The notes below the pieces were generated by a model. The model saw only the letters and a list, made by a program, of their open reading frames with translations, did not search any database and was not told the origin of the DNA. The position numbers and the translations under genes are program-made. DNA of 64,000 nt from Methanobacteriaceae archaeon (GTDB lineage: Archaea > Methanobacteriota > Methanobacteria > Methanobacteriales > Methanobacteriaceae), in contig JAUSNX010000014.1 in assembly GCA_030656015.1 (NCBI GenBank), positions 124,001-188,000 of the forward strand, written 5' to 3'. Positions 1 through 9,501 of this stretch are shown piece after piece. Position 1 is the stretch's first letter, and each line of letters opens with the position of its first letter.

Positions 1-268
1 CTAAAATCCCGGCCACAATTACCAAAATTAAGGCACCCACAATGACAATATTCCATTCAAATGTAACTTTTGGAGTCTCATAACGATTTTCCATTTTAGA
101 AGGTCGTTCAGTATATGGTTGACTTTTTGAGTAAGACTCTTGAGATTTCAAGCGAGATTTAATGGGTTTAGATGGTTCTGAACGGGCCGAATTTAAAGGT
201 TCGCCACAGTTTGAACAAAATTTGTTGCCATTTTTATTTTTTTCGCCACAATTAGAGCAATATGCCAT
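1..268 (-). CDS. Zinc-ribbon membrane protein, partial (cut by window edge)
   Basis: The gene reads leftward from an ATG at 268 and leaves the window, so only about 89 N-terminal residues are visible. It opens with a zinc ribbon (CSNCG, then CSNCG about 14 residues on), followed by a Ser/Lys/Pro-rich linker. A hydrophobic segment begins near residue 74 (IVIVGALILVIVAGIL) and looks like a membrane helix. This zinc-ribbon, linker, helix layout is common in methanogen membrane proteins of unknown role. A purine-rich AAGGATGG lies just upstream of the start. No function can be assigned from the visible part. Confidence 0.75.
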   Translation of the reverse strand, partial: MAYCSNCGEKNKNGNKFCSNCGEPLNSARSEPSKPIKSRLKSQESYSKSQPYTERPSKMENRYETPKVTFEWNIVIVGALILVIVAGIL

Positions 269-578
269 AATTCCATCCTTATTATCAATATTATTTTTCA
301 TTAATTGATAATTAATTTAAGGTATGCTAATTTAATATGTTTTAAATGATGAGTATAATGTAAATACTTATTCCATCTATTTAATTTATATTCTATTATT
401 TTATTCTATATGAATTCAAAAAAATACATATATTATCAAAATATGCTATTAAATAATTTTAATAATCTATTATTTTAATAATCTATTAAAAAATTAGAGA
501 ATTACTAAAAATTAATTAAATTAATTAAAGTCATAATTCAATGTTTATTAATGAAATATTTTGAATTTAAGGTGCAGC
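269..578. other. AT-rich intergenic region with a 16-bp tandem repeat
   Basis: Divergent spacer between the zinc-ribbon gene and the radical SAM gene. It is almost pure A/T and encodes no credible protein. A 16-bp unit (ATTTTAATAATCTATT) occurs twice back to back at 456-471 and 472-487. The spacer presumably holds both promoters, but no single TATA box stands out. Confidence 0.5.
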
Positions 579-1583
579 ATGCAAGTTATAAAGAAATTAG
601 AAGAGTTCAAAACTCTCGAACTAATGGAAAATGCCAATAAAATAACAGTTCAAGAACATGGTTTAGATATAACCTTAGAAAGAGCTATTTTCCTTTCCTG
701 GTGGTGTGATAAAGGAGATTGTGCCTTCTGCTATATGAGCACTCAAAAACAAAATATTAAAGATCCTAAAACTGCCAGGCGAAAAGTTAATGCCATATTA
801 GCTGAAGCAGAACTTTGCCTGCGCATGGGATGGAATATAGAATTTCTATCAGGAGGATACGGTTCATTTAGTACTTCAGAAATTAAATCTATTGCCCAGC
901 AGATTTATGGCATAACCAAAAAACCAGTTTGGTTGAATATAGGAATTACACCAGATTTAGAAGATTATGGGGAAGAAATCGAAGGAATTACTGGTGCTGT
1001 GGAAATGGCCAATCCCCAAAAGCAAAAAGAAGTCTGTCCCAGCAAAAGTATAGAAAATATTAGTGAGATGCTGAATCTAGCCGGAGATTTAGGATTTAAA
1101 AAAGCCATAACCATTATTTTAGGCCTGGGCGAGACACCTTCCGATTTAAAATATCTTTTTGATCTTATTAATGATCTTAAAATTGATCGAGTCATATTTT
1201 ACTCATTAAACCCCCATGAAGGAACCCCTTTTGAAAATAAATCCCAACCGGCATCACTATATTACGCAGGAGTAGTAGCTGCCACCAGAATAACATTCCC
1301 TAAACTTGAAATAATCTGTGGAACCTGGGTGGATAACCTGGCCAATATGGGGCCTTTGATTCTTGCAGGGGCTAATGGATTAACAAAATTTCCTCTTTTT
1401 AAAATGTTTGGAACCCGCTACGGGAAAAGAGTAGAAGAAGAAGTTCATTGGGCCGGTAAAAATCTTAAAGGAACATTTACTGACTTTGATCAGCTTTTAA
1501 ATGGACCTCCCGCTGGTGAATTGGAACCCTATATAAAAAGATACATTGATATGTGTTTAAAAAACAAATCTTTAAATGAATAA
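579..1583 (+). CDS. Radical SAM protein with CX4CX2C cluster motif
   Basis: A 334-residue protein, taking the ATG at 579, which has GGTG four bases upstream; an in-frame TTG at 561 is less likely. Residues 40-52 read SWWCDKGDCAFCY, placing cysteines 43, 48 and 51 in a CX4CX2C arrangement where radical SAM enzymes normally have CX3CX2C. The following (SGGYGSF near residue 92, then LGLGET near 185) fits the glycine-rich SAM-binding and barrel strands of the biotin synthase-like branch. HcgA/HmdB of methanogens is a relative with its own altered spacing (CX5CX2C). The substrate is unknown and the gene stands alone, so it is called only at family level. Confidence 0.75.
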   Translation: MQVIKKLEEFKTLELMENANKITVQEHGLDITLERAIFLSWWCDKGDCAFCYMSTQKQNIKDPKTARRKVNAILAEAELCLRMGWNIEFLSGGYGSFSTSEIKSIAQQIYGITKKPVWLNIGITPDLEDYGEEIEGITGAVEMANPQKQKEVCPSKSIENISEMLNLAGDLGFKKAITIILGLGETPSDLKYLFDLINDLKIDRVIFYSLNPHEGTPFENKSQPASLYYAGVVAATRITFPKLEIICGTWVDNLANMGPLILAGANGLTKFPLFKMFGTRYGKRVEEEVHWAGKNLKGTFTDFDQLLNGPPAGELEPYIKRYIDMCLKNKSLNE

Positions 1584-1859
1584 TATATTAAAATGAAATT
1601 AGTTATATTTCGAATACTTGAATGTCCAGATACATTATATCAAAATAAAATTTAAAATGAATTAAATTTCTAATAATTCATAGATATCACTTTAAAATTA
1701 ATTTAATAAATTATCTAAAATAGTCATCTATAAATCAATTTCTTAATTAAAATATCTAACTTAAAATCTAATTTAAAATAATACTCAAATACCTTTCAAC
1801 GTTGAATTTAAACGTTATAATCTGCAACAAGCAGATTTAGAGGAGGGATTACTATTAAA

Positions 1860-3209
1860 ATGAAATGCGGACTTGAAATTCACGTTCAACTGGAAACTGA
1901 TTCTAAACTCTTCTGTGATTGTCACACCAACTATCAGGATGCACCAGCAAATACCAATATTTGTCACGTTTGTTTAAACCAACCCGGTGCTAAACCATTC
2001 CCTACCAATGAAAATGCCCTAGAGGGTGCTCTTAAAATCGCCCTTATGCTGGATTGTAAGATTGCAGATGATGTTACTTACTTCATGAGAAAACATTATA
2101 ATTATCCAGATCTTCCGTCGGGATATCAACGTACTTCAGTTCCTATTGGATATGAAGGAGATTTAAATGGTGTTAGAATAAGAGAAGTGCATATGGAAGA
2201 AGATCCAGGTCAGTACAAACCAGATTTAGGAATTGTTGATTTTAATCGTTCTGGAATACCATTAATTGAAATTGTGACTGAACCGGACATGAAATCACCG
2301 GAAGAAGCTCGAGCTTTCTTAAGGGAACTTATAAGGGTGCTGGAATACAGTGGTAATGCTCGTGGAGAAGGTACCATGCGAGCCGATGTAAATATTTCCC
2401 TAGAAGGTGGTAAAAGAGTAGAAATAAAGAATATAAACTCTATTAAGGGAGCCTACAAAGCACTTAAATTTGAAATGGTTCGTCAGAAAAATCTTATAAC
2501 GAGAGGAGTAGAAATTACCCAGGAAACAAGAGCATTTCTGGAAGCTCAAATGATAACTGTTTCTATGAGACTTAAAGAAGGAGCTGAAGATTACAGATTC
2601 ATTCCTGACCCAGATTTACCACCAATGCAGGCTAAAGAAGAACAAGTGGAAGTTATTAGGGAAAAAATGCCAGAACCACCACATATTAAAGTTAAAAGGT
2701 TCATGGCACAGTATAATATTACTGAAGAACCTGCCAAAGTTCTTACTTCAGAACTAGAACTGGCCGATGCTTTTGAAGAAGTAGTTAAAAATGTGGATCC
2801 ACAGTTCGCCGCTCTTTGGATGAGGGACGAATTAAAAAGAGTTCTTTATTACAACAAAATAAGCTTTGCTGAAAGTGGAATAACTCCGCAACAAGTAATT
2901 GAACTGCTAAAAATGGTTCAAAAGAAAGAAGTGACTACTAAGGCAGGGCAGCGAATTATAGAGAATATGCCAAACAGTTCCAAATCTCCAAAAGAAATTG
3001 CTGAGAAAATGGGCTTAATAGGTATTGTAAATGAAGACGAAGTAATTCAAGCCGCTCAAAAAGCCATTGATGAAAATCCAGAAGCAGTTGCTGATTATCA
3101 TGAAGGAAAATCTGCCGCTTTAAACTTCTTAGTAGGACAAGTAATGCGTTTTACTCGAGGAAAAGCAGAACCTGGCCGTACTGTAGAGCTTTTAAAAGAA
3201 ATGTTATAA
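1860..3209 (+). CDS. gatB: Asp-tRNA(Asn)/Glu-tRNA(Gln) amidotransferase subunit B
   Basis: GatB binds the misacylated tRNA and, with GatA and GatC, converts Glu-tRNA(Gln) or Asp-tRNA(Asn) to the amidated form in the cytoplasm. The 449 residues start with the family signature MKCGLEIHVQL and keep the catalytic kinase-like core (HVCLNQPGAKP near 35; MRKHYNYPDLPSGYQ near 78; GEGTMRADVNISL near 165). The C-terminal 150 residues form the helical YqeY-like tail. A strong Shine-Dalgarno sequence (AGGAGGG) lies at 1841-1847, about 12 bases from the ATG, a rather long spacing. gatA and gatC are not in the window. Confidence 0.95.
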   Translation: MKCGLEIHVQLETDSKLFCDCHTNYQDAPANTNICHVCLNQPGAKPFPTNENALEGALKIALMLDCKIADDVTYFMRKHYNYPDLPSGYQRTSVPIGYEGDLNGVRIREVHMEEDPGQYKPDLGIVDFNRSGIPLIEIVTEPDMKSPEEARAFLRELIRVLEYSGNARGEGTMRADVNISLEGGKRVEIKNINSIKGAYKALKFEMVRQKNLITRGVEITQETRAFLEAQMITVSMRLKEGAEDYRFIPDPDLPPMQAKEEQVEVIREKMPEPPHIKVKRFMAQYNITEEPAKVLTSELELADAFEEVVKNVDPQFAALWMRDELKRVLYYNKISFAESGITPQQVIELLKMVQKKEVTTKAGQRIIENMPNSSKSPKEIAEKMGLIGIVNEDEVIQAAQKAIDENPEAVADYHEGKSAALNFLVGQVMRFTRGKAEPGRTVELLKEML

Positions 3210-3284
3210 TTTTTCGCTTTAGTCATTCCAAATACTGAAAATTTGATGTGGAAAAAGGCAGAATATTTATAATGGAGGAGTAAT

Positions 3285-4088
3285 ATGAGCAATAAACCTT
3301 TGGTTAAAGATTATATGACAAAAGAAGTTATTACAGTCCCTCCAGAAACTCCAAATGAAGATATAATTCAACTTATGAAAGATAGTGGTCACGATGGATT
3401 CCCCGTGAAAAAAAATGGGGCGGTTATTGGAATGGTCACTGCTTTTGACCTTTTACTAAAAGACAGGCAAAAATTAGTGCACGATATAATGTCTACCAAT
3501 ATAGTGGTAGCTGATCGAGATATGTCCATTAATGACGCTGCCAGAGTTATGTTTAGAATGGGAATATCCAGATTACCAGTTATTGATAAAAAAGGTACCT
3601 TAGTAGGAATTATAACTAATACTGACATAGTAAGATCTCACATTGAAAGATCAACACCCATGAAAGTTAATTACTTCAAAAAGACCCTTGAACAACTTTA
3701 TGGGATTAAAACTGAAGTAAAGCGGATGAAAGTCCCTACACAGCGTCTTAGGCCAACTCAAGATAAAGTATACGCAGACGAGCTCCAAGGAAGAACATAT
3801 GAACTAAAAAGAGGCTTAGCAGAACCTACAATTGTAGTAAAGACCGGTGAACGTTTTGTACTTGTTGATGGGCACCACCGGACCGTGGCAGCTCGCACTT
3901 TAGGATGTCAGGAAATAGATTCCTATGTTATTGATTTACAACAGGAATTAAAACTGGGCATGGAAAAAACAGCCGATTTAAATGGAATATTTTCTTTTGA
4001 TGATATAGAAATCATAGATGATGCTCAGCATCCCCTGATAGCCATTACTCGCAGTATGAGAGATAAAAAGAGGAAGAAAAATGGCTAA
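3285..4088 (+). CDS. CBS-pair protein with C-terminal ParB-like domain
   Basis: 267 residues. Two CBS motifs fill residues 5-120 ([11 protein letters not shown]; later [15 protein letters not shown] and [15 protein letters not shown]), forming a Bateman module that normally binds adenine nucleotides. After a linker, residues 140-240 resemble a ParB/sulfiredoxin domain, with [10 protein letters not shown], a [14 protein letters not shown] box and alternating helices. A GGAGGAG ribosome site precedes the ATG. Its stop overlaps the hisE start by 8 bp, so the two are co-translated. Family context suggests a nucleotide-sensing regulatory or ATPase-like role, but no partner or DNA target is evident. 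Confidence 0.85.
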   Translation: MSNKPLVKDYMTKEVITVPPETPNEDIIQLMKDSGHDGFPVKKNGAVIGMVTAFDLLLKDRQKLVHDIMSTNIVVADRDMSINDAARVMFRMGISRLPVIDKKGTLVGIITNTDIVRSHIERSTPMKVNYFKKTLEQLYGIKTEVKRMKVPTQRLRPTQDKVYADELQGRTYELKRGLAEPTIVVKTGERFVLVDGHHRTVAARTLGCQEIDSYVIDLQQELKLGMEKTADLNGIFSFDDIEIIDDAQHPLIAITRSMRDKKRKKNG

Positions 4089-4371
4089 TGAAGATATAAT
4101 ACGAGAAATATACCAGATTTTAGAAAATCGTAGAGATAATCCCATTGATTCCTACACCTCAAAAATAATGCAAGATGATAAAAAAGCTGCAGAAGATAAA
4201 ATACTGGAAAAAATAGGGGAAGAAGCAACAGAAGTCATCATAGCATCTAAAAATAATGATAATTTAGTATATGAATCGGCCGATTTGATTTTTCACACAT
4301 TATTATTGCTGGTTTATAAAGGAATAGAACTAGATGAACTTTTAGATGAATTTAAAAGAAGAAGGAAATAA
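4081..4371 (+). CDS. hisE: Phosphoribosyl-ATP pyrophosphatase
   Basis: HisE hydrolyses phosphoribosyl-ATP to phosphoribosyl-AMP and pyrophosphate, the second step of histidine synthesis. The 96-residue all-alpha protein has the MazG-type metal-binding helices: [15 protein letters not shown] around residues 41-55 and [14 protein letters not shown] around 61-74, which carry the Glu/Asp ligands. Length is normal for the single-domain enzyme. It begins inside the last codons of the CBS-ParB gene (8-bp overlap), which is an unusual neighbour for a histidine gene. No other his gene is in the window. Confidence 0.93.
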   Translation: MANEDIIREIYQILENRRDNPIDSYTSKIMQDDKKAAEDKILEKIGEEATEVIIASKNNDNLVYESADLIFHTLLLLVYKGIELDELLDEFKRRRK

Positions 4372-4457
4372 ATAATTATTTTATTTGATTATTTTCTTTA
4401 TTAATTGAAATCATTTCCAGGGTTCAATATTATTAAATTCTTATTTCATAAACTTCT

Positions 4458-5081
4458 TTAATTAAATTTCTTTTCGATTTTCTGGTTTTCATCAGGAAAA
4501 TAAGTATTAATCAGTTTTTCTACTTCATTCAACCATTTTTCTCGTTCTTGAAGTGGACTGCTGGCCATTAACCGGAACATTTTTCGATAAAAGTTTTTTA
4601 TACCACAGAAATCAAAAACACAGTCCTTCCATATCCGCTCTAGTGGATCACCAAACACTTCATTTTCCCTTTCTTCAGGAGTATTAGAAGTATTAAATAC
4701 CATGGCCACTTTTGCTTTTAAAAGACCATTAGGAACTCCAGAACCATCATCGTCCTCATCAAACTCATAGGCCACTCCAGAGCGAAGTACACGATCAAGC
4801 CATCCTTTTAAAATAGCAGGTGGCTGGCCCCACCAATTGGGGTGGATAATTATTATTCCGTCAGCTTCTTTAATCTCTTTTCTATGTTGAATTATCATCC
4901 AATCAGATGTTTCACCAGTAGCCATTTCAAAACCTTCTAGCAAGGGATTAAATTTTTCATAATATAAGTCATGGGCCCTTAAATCATGCCCATTCTTTTT
5001 GAGAGTTTTTAAAACAGTTTCATAAATAGCATAGTTGAAACTTTTATTATGTGGGTGGGCCAAAATAACAGATATTTTCAT
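4458..5081 (-). CDS. NAD(P)H dehydrogenase (quinone)-like flavoprotein
   Basis: 207 residues with a flavodoxin-like fold of the NQO1/MdaB/KefF family. Features are the N-terminal strand MKISVILAHPHNKSFN, typical of FMN/FAD phosphate binding, then IIIHPNWWGQPPAILKGW around residue 77, the family's active-site WWG..P segment. It is probably cytoplasmic and transfers two electrons from NAD(P)H to quinone-like or other electrophilic acceptors. The gene is separated from its neighbours by about 85-140 bp. A methanogen lacks ubiquinone, so the natural acceptor is unknown. Confidence 0.85.
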   Translation of the reverse strand: MKISVILAHPHNKSFNYAIYETVLKTLKKNGHDLRAHDLYYEKFNPLLEGFEMATGETSDWMIIQHRKEIKEADGIIIIHPNWWGQPPAILKGWLDRVLRSGVAYEFDEDDDGSGVPNGLLKAKVAMVFNTSNTPEERENEVFGDPLERIWKDCVFDFCGIKNFYRKMFRLMASSPLQEREKWLNEVEKLINTYFPDENQKIEKKFN

Positions 5082-5220
5082 ATTATCACACAGTTTTTCC
5101 TTATTTAGACATATTCTCCATTAGGTAATTATTATTATGCATAAAAATAGATAATAATTTGTATATAACCTGAAAAAGATTATCAAAAAAGAAAACTTTT
5201 TAAAATTAACTTTCTTAAAA

Positions 5221-6021
5221 TTATTTTATTCCCGACCCTTTAAAGAAGTTGTAAAAGAATGTTCCATCTTTTTGGGCAGATTTATATAAATCATCTATTC
5301 CTTTTTCCCATTGGCCATGATTTATCAGACCAGAATCAATAGCCTGGTTTTTCACACCTTCCACCATAGCAATTATAGTCTTTTTTATGAAACCATCCAC
5401 CATTTCCGGCTTGCTCCCATCTACATAAACCACTCGGGGAGTTACATGAACATCTTTAAATCCTGCATCTTCTAAGAGTGGATAAATTCGTCTTCCAATC
5501 ATAGGATCACCACCCAAATCCTCTTGAGCCTTGATTAAAGAATTCCAGGCCATTACGGATTCCTCAGTTTCTGGATGGAAATAGCAGGACCCATGATCAC
5601 CTTCAATAACCGTAATAGAGCCTCCTTTTTTTAAATATTTTTTAAGCTCTTTGAGGGCTATTACTGGATCTAAAAGGTGTTCTAAAACAAAACAAATAAA
5701 GATATGGTCAAAACTTTCTTTTTCAAAGGGTAGTTCCATTATATCTGCCTGTTTAAACTGGACATTTTTAATTCCTTCTTTTTCAATTAAATTTTTTGCA
5801 GCATTTAATGATTCTTTTGAAATGTCAATAGAGGTTATACTCACATCTGGACTGTTTTTAGCTATTATAACTGTTTGGGCACCTACACCACATCCTGCCT
5901 CTAAAACTTTGCTTCCTGTAGGGAAAAAAGTATCATGATGAAGTATTTCCGAGAGTGTATCGGCCTGATCTTCCAGACGTTCTGATTCTCGCTTAGAATA
6001 ACCATGCACATAATTTTTCAT
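5221..6021 (-). CDS. Class I SAM-dependent methyltransferase
   Basis: 266 residues when started at the ATG at 6021, which is preceded by AAGGTGAT; an in-frame ATG 21 bases upstream lacks such a site. The Rossmann methyltransferase fold is clear: motif I VLEAGCGVGAQT near residue 39, the acidic strand end SITSIDISKESLN, and the FEKESFDHIFICFVLEHL segment of UbiE-type enzymes. The C-terminal 100 residues are a family-specific cap. It heads a leftward cluster with a transglutaminase-like gene and a second methyltransferase. The substrate is not predictable. Confidence 0.85.
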   Translation of the reverse strand: MKNYVHGYSKRESERLEDQADTLSEILHHDTFFPTGSKVLEAGCGVGAQTVIIAKNSPDVSITSIDISKESLNAAKNLIEKEGIKNVQFKQADIMELPFEKESFDHIFICFVLEHLLDPVIALKELKKYLKKGGSITVIEGDHGSCYFHPETEESVMAWNSLIKAQEDLGGDPMIGRRIYPLLEDAGFKDVHVTPRVVYVDGSKPEMVDGFIKKTIIAMVEGVKNQAIDSGLINHGQWEKGIDDLYKSAQKDGTFFYNFFKGSGIK

Positions 6022-6090
6022 TAATATCACCTTAAATTTCAAAATAATTATTATTTATCAGTATAGATAAAAATAAGTCCTAAATATAAA

Positions 6091-6678
6091 TTATATTAAA
6101 TCAATTATCTGATTTATAGCCTCATCCAACTTGGAATTGCTTTGGAGTATTTCAATTATTTCAGGACAAGGATTTGAATAAATATAAGGATAATCAACAT
6201 CCCATATTTCTTTTTGAGGAATATACGCTAATTTTTCTCCATTTAATGAAAATTGAGCATTTATTTCACCAGTATTGCCTCGTGCATCCAATCTGAACCA
6301 TTTTTCATCAAGAAAAACTCCATTTAAACCATGGAATATCTTTCCAAAGTTGGTAGATAATTTTTGATAACAGAAACCCGTAGGAATATTTTCACATCGC
6401 AACAGTGCCGCCAATAAGTGAGATTTGGTAAAGCATAACCCATGACCCTTCTTTAAAACATCTGAAGCTCTGTAAGTAATTTCATTACTATTAATATCTA
6501 ATGAATGGTTAATTTCGTCCCTTACAAATTCGTAGATTGATTTTGCTTTTTGAATATCTGTTTTCATTCCTTTTGATAATTCTATTGCCTTTTTTGCCAC
6601 CAATTGATTATCAAAATCAATTATTTCTGAGGAGCAAAGATAATCCTCAATATTCTCTTTTAGTGGTATTAACTTCAT
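6091..6678 (-). CDS. Transglutaminase-like cysteine protease-fold protein
   Basis: 195 residues. The papain-like transglutaminase triad is visible in order: Cys in KKGHGLCFTKSHLLA (near 84), His in FHGLNGVFLDEKW (near 118) and Asp in RLDARGN (near 134). The N-terminal region (KAIELSKGMKTDIQKAKSIYEFV) is the usual lead-in helix. Homologues are annotated as transglutaminase-like or cysteine proteases with mostly unknown substrates. There is no signal peptide, so it should be cytoplasmic. It lies between two methyltransferases transcribed in the same direction. Confidence 0.85.
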   Translation of the reverse strand: MKLIPLKENIEDYLCSSEIIDFDNQLVAKKAIELSKGMKTDIQKAKSIYEFVRDEINHSLDINSNEITYRASDVLKKGHGLCFTKSHLLAALLRCENIPTGFCYQKLSTNFGKIFHGLNGVFLDEKWFRLDARGNTGEINAQFSLNGEKLAYIPQKEIWDVDYPYIYSNPCPEIIEILQSNSKLDEAINQIIDLI

Positions 6679-6711
6679 TTAATCACAATGCAATACATTA
6701 TTCTTTAAAAT

Positions 6712-7466
6712 TTATAATTCCGCAATTACCAGCATTTCATAGTCTTCCGTAGTTAAATACTCATCTCGACTAAATTCGCCTAATTTGCAGGCCATTATAT
6801 CAATTTTAGTAAAATTCAGTGATTTTAAAAGCCAAATTATTTCTGAAGGGACATAATATCTCTCATCACATTCTAAAGCAAGTTTTTGGCCATTATCATC
6901 TTCTACTTCCAGCTGGTACCTGTCCCTGAAAGTCATGAGATCAAAGGTATTGTTATTATTGGTTTGGGTGGTGGAACTGGAATTTATAAAGTCCTTTACA
7001 GAATTGAAAAGAGGATAAAGACCATTTAATGTGGTAAATATCAATTTTCCATCTGATTTTAAGGCTTTCGCTGCATTTTTAAGTATTTCGAAGTTCATTT
7101 CATCAGTTTCCATGAGCGGGAAGGCCCCTTCACAGATCATGATGGTCAGGTCGAACTCTTTTTCAAAAGTTAAATTACAAGCATCAGCTTTTATAAAATC
7201 AATGTCTAATCCTTCATTATACGCGTTTTCAGCAGCTTTTTTAAGCATAGATTCTGATAAATCCACTCCAGTTACAGAATAGCCCCTTTTGCACAGTTCA
7301 ATAGCATGTCGACCAGTGCCACACCCAATATCAAGAATTTTGGTTTTTTTATTGTAATCTATCTCTTTTTCAATGAAATCGACTTCACCTTGTGTTCCGT
7401 GAACAAAAGATTCATATTCATATTTTTCTGCATAATTGGAGAATAATTCCTGGTACCAAGTTTCAT
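6712..7466 (-). CDS. SAM-dependent methyltransferase with disrupted start (likely frameshift)
   Basis: The complete methyltransferase fold is readable from about 7473 down to 6712, including motif I (ILDIGCGTGRHAIEL, around 7283-7337) and GVDLSESM. However, this frame has no ATG, GTG or TTG upstream of a GTG at 7266, and starting there would delete motif I. A plausible start ATG at 7466-7464 lies one frame away: its frame closes at a TAG after about 42 codons, while the conserved frame begins right after a TGA. One inserted base (or two removed) between the ATG and the ETWYQELF segment would restore a normal gene of about 250 residues. It is either a young pseudogene, a sequencing slip, or uses an atypical start codon. 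Confidence 0.6.
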
Positions 7467-7626
7467 CTTCTCACTAGATTGATTTTAAAAATAGCGATAA
7501 AAATAGTTTTGCTTTTAGCAAATCACAAATTTTAGAAATAGATTTAAAAATATTTGATCTAAATCAAATTAATCAGCAAATTTTAAAAAATTAATTAAAA
7601 AATAAAAGAAAAAATGGTTAGGAAAA

Positions 7627-8994
7627 TTATTTAGCAGCTAACTCCAATTTTTCATTGAATATTTGGAATTGCTTGATATTTCCCTCAGATTCCATGATTT
7701 CCAAACATCTCAAGACAGAATAAGCCGCTCTACTGACTCCTGCACTTCTTTTTTCAGTATCTGTACCTACGCAATACAAATTATTAATAGGAGTTTCTAC
7801 ATCACCAAAACCAGAATTAATGTCCCATGCAGCCTTTTCAGGAATTAAATCCTGATAATGAATCATTTCAATATGATTTTCAATATCTGGTTGGATTTTT
7901 ATTATGGAATCTAATGCTTTTTTTCGAATTTCCATGGTATCATAGTCCTCAGGGATAGTAAAAGCAAATCCAACAAGTTGATTTCCTTTAGGGGCCATAG
8001 AAGAGTCAAAATTCGACACAGGAACCATCCAGGCATAAGGATCTGAATCAATCCACATTTCCGAGCCATAATTCTCAAAGATTTTTTTATTTAAACCTAA
8101 CCAAATAGTCAATGAATTAACTTTTTTAATTTTATTTAAATTCTGAGCATATGCATAAGGTAAATCATCAATTAAATACGGTAAATCAGAAGCAAATCCA
8201 GAATAAACAACAGTATCGCAGTTATAAGAATTTTTATTGGTAATGACCTTTTCGACTTTCTCACTACACTGAATCTTTACCACTTCTTCACTGGTGTTAA
8301 TTTTCACATTTTTTGGAAAAGATATTAAAATAGAATTAATAATGGACTGAAGACCACCCTTAGGATAGCCCTGATCTTGAGCACCTTCTGTAACGAAAAG
8401 ATCATATAAACTACCTATATATTTAATTGGACTTCCTTTATTAGTTTTATTATCTATAAAACGAGAAATAGCCGTGTTTTCAATAGAGGTTCCTACTAAA
8501 AAATAACATATCCAATCTAAAAACCTTCTAGTGGTAGAAGAAATATTTTCTGGAATCAGTTCCTGTATAGAAATATCAGACAAATTTTTACCAGCATTTA
8601 GCAGATAAAGAGTATTGAACAATGCTTTCATTATCAATAAACGATCGGTTTTAGGAATCAAACCAAATGTGAGCCAAGAATTAATATTCCAAGGGAATGG
8701 TTTTACTTCATTTCCTATTCTAACATTATACTTCCCAAAAGGAACAAATTGGGGGATAACATCAAAATATCTGTCCATAAGCTCTTTTAAAGGCCCACGC
8801 TCCAGGCGGGTGATGGCATGAGGCCCAGTATCTATTTTATACCCATCCACATCATAAGAGCGACATACTCCCCCGATATTTTCCTCTTTTTCCAGAATTA
8901 ATACAGATTTACCTTCCTTTGATAGAGCTAGAGCTGCTAATAGCCCACTTATCCCTGCCCCAATCACCACTACATCATAATTATCATTATCCAT
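7627..8994 (-). CDS. CrtI-like FAD-dependent oxidoreductase (phytoene desaturase/NAD(P)-binding family)
   Basis: 455 residues from the ATG at 8994, preceded by GGTGATTTTT; an in-frame ATG 12 bases earlier is less well placed. The N-terminal dinucleotide-binding motif is VVVIGAGISGLLAALAL, followed by LEKEENIGGVCRS with the GG-R segment of carotenoid-desaturase-type enzymes. The C-terminal FAD-binding segment is NNLYCVGTDTEKRSAGVSRA. In methanogens such proteins may act on isoprenoids, for example archaeal lipid or carotenoid-like chains, but this one could equally be an amine oxidase-type enzyme. No isoprenoid genes adjoin it. Confidence 0.85.
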   Translation of the reverse strand: MDNDNYDVVVIGAGISGLLAALALSKEGKSVLILEKEENIGGVCRSYDVDGYKIDTGPHAITRLERGPLKELMDRYFDVIPQFVPFGKYNVRIGNEVKPFPWNINSWLTFGLIPKTDRLLIMKALFNTLYLLNAGKNLSDISIQELIPENISSTTRRFLDWICYFLVGTSIENTAISRFIDNKTNKGSPIKYIGSLYDLFVTEGAQDQGYPKGGLQSIINSILISFPKNVKINTSEEVVKIQCSEKVEKVITNKNSYNCDTVVYSGFASDLPYLIDDLPYAYAQNLNKIKKVNSLTIWLGLNKKIFENYGSEMWIDSDPYAWMVPVSNFDSSMAPKGNQLVGFAFTIPEDYDTMEIRKKALDSIIKIQPDIENHIEMIHYQDLIPEKAAWDINSGFGDVETPINNLYCVGTDTEKRSAGVSRAAYSVLRCLEIMESEGNIKQFQIFNEKLELAAK

Positions 8995-9501
8995 AAAAAT
9001 CACCATTAATAAAAATGCTAATAAAAGTTGTTAAAATTTTAAAAACAAGTACAATATGCCTTAGATGTAGAACAAAATATAAAAAGTTATGGTTGTTTTA
9101 AGCAAAAATATTATAAATATAAAATTATCTTAAAGCAAATTTAATGCGTTAAAATTATTATTTTTCTCTTATATCCCTTTAAAAAGGAGAATAAAGGTTA
9201 TTTATCATGGATCTGTCTCAATTTTTCAATATCCAGTTTATAAATACTACTCCTGGTCATCATGACTTTTTGGGATTTAACCGGATTTTTATCAATCATA
9301 ATTTTCTGCTAAAACTGTGGGAAAGACTTGTCAAGACACCAGTATTTGGCTTTTACTATCCTGGGCTTTAACTCATTTCCTTTCGTTTCATTTTTTTCAT
9401 ATTTATTTTGTTTAATTCCGTGTAAAAACATCTTTATATCTTCTGTAACATAATTAATTTTTGATGAAAAAACATGCTCTGTTTTTCAAAGAGGTTATTT
9501 A
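8995..9501. other. Intergenic region between divergent oxidoreductase and polyphosphate operon
   Basis: About 500 bases of mostly A/T sequence, holding promoters for both flanking genes. The middle (9180-9375) is less AT-rich and contains one short open frame, listed separately. The last 100 bases before 9502 include a pyrimidine-rich run and TTTATATC near 9431, a reasonable TATA box for ppx. Confidence 0.4.
9207..9371 (+). CDS. Possible 54-residue small protein or gene remnant
   Basis: An ATG at 9207 opens 54 codons ending in TAA. The peptide is rich in aromatics (FFNIQFINTT near the start, FGFYYPGL at the end) and sits in the only GC-richer patch of this spacer. An AAGGTT lies about 9 bases upstream, a weak ribosome site. 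I recognise no family. It could be a remnant of a larger decayed gene rather than a working small protein. Confidence 0.25.
   Translation: MDLSQFFNIQFINTTPGHHDFLGFNRIFINHNFLLKLWERLVKTPVFGFYYPGL

Noticed and set aside
456-487. 16-bp tandem repeat as an origin or plasmid iteron
   Set aside because: Only two copies of nearly pure A/T sequence and no replication gene nearby.
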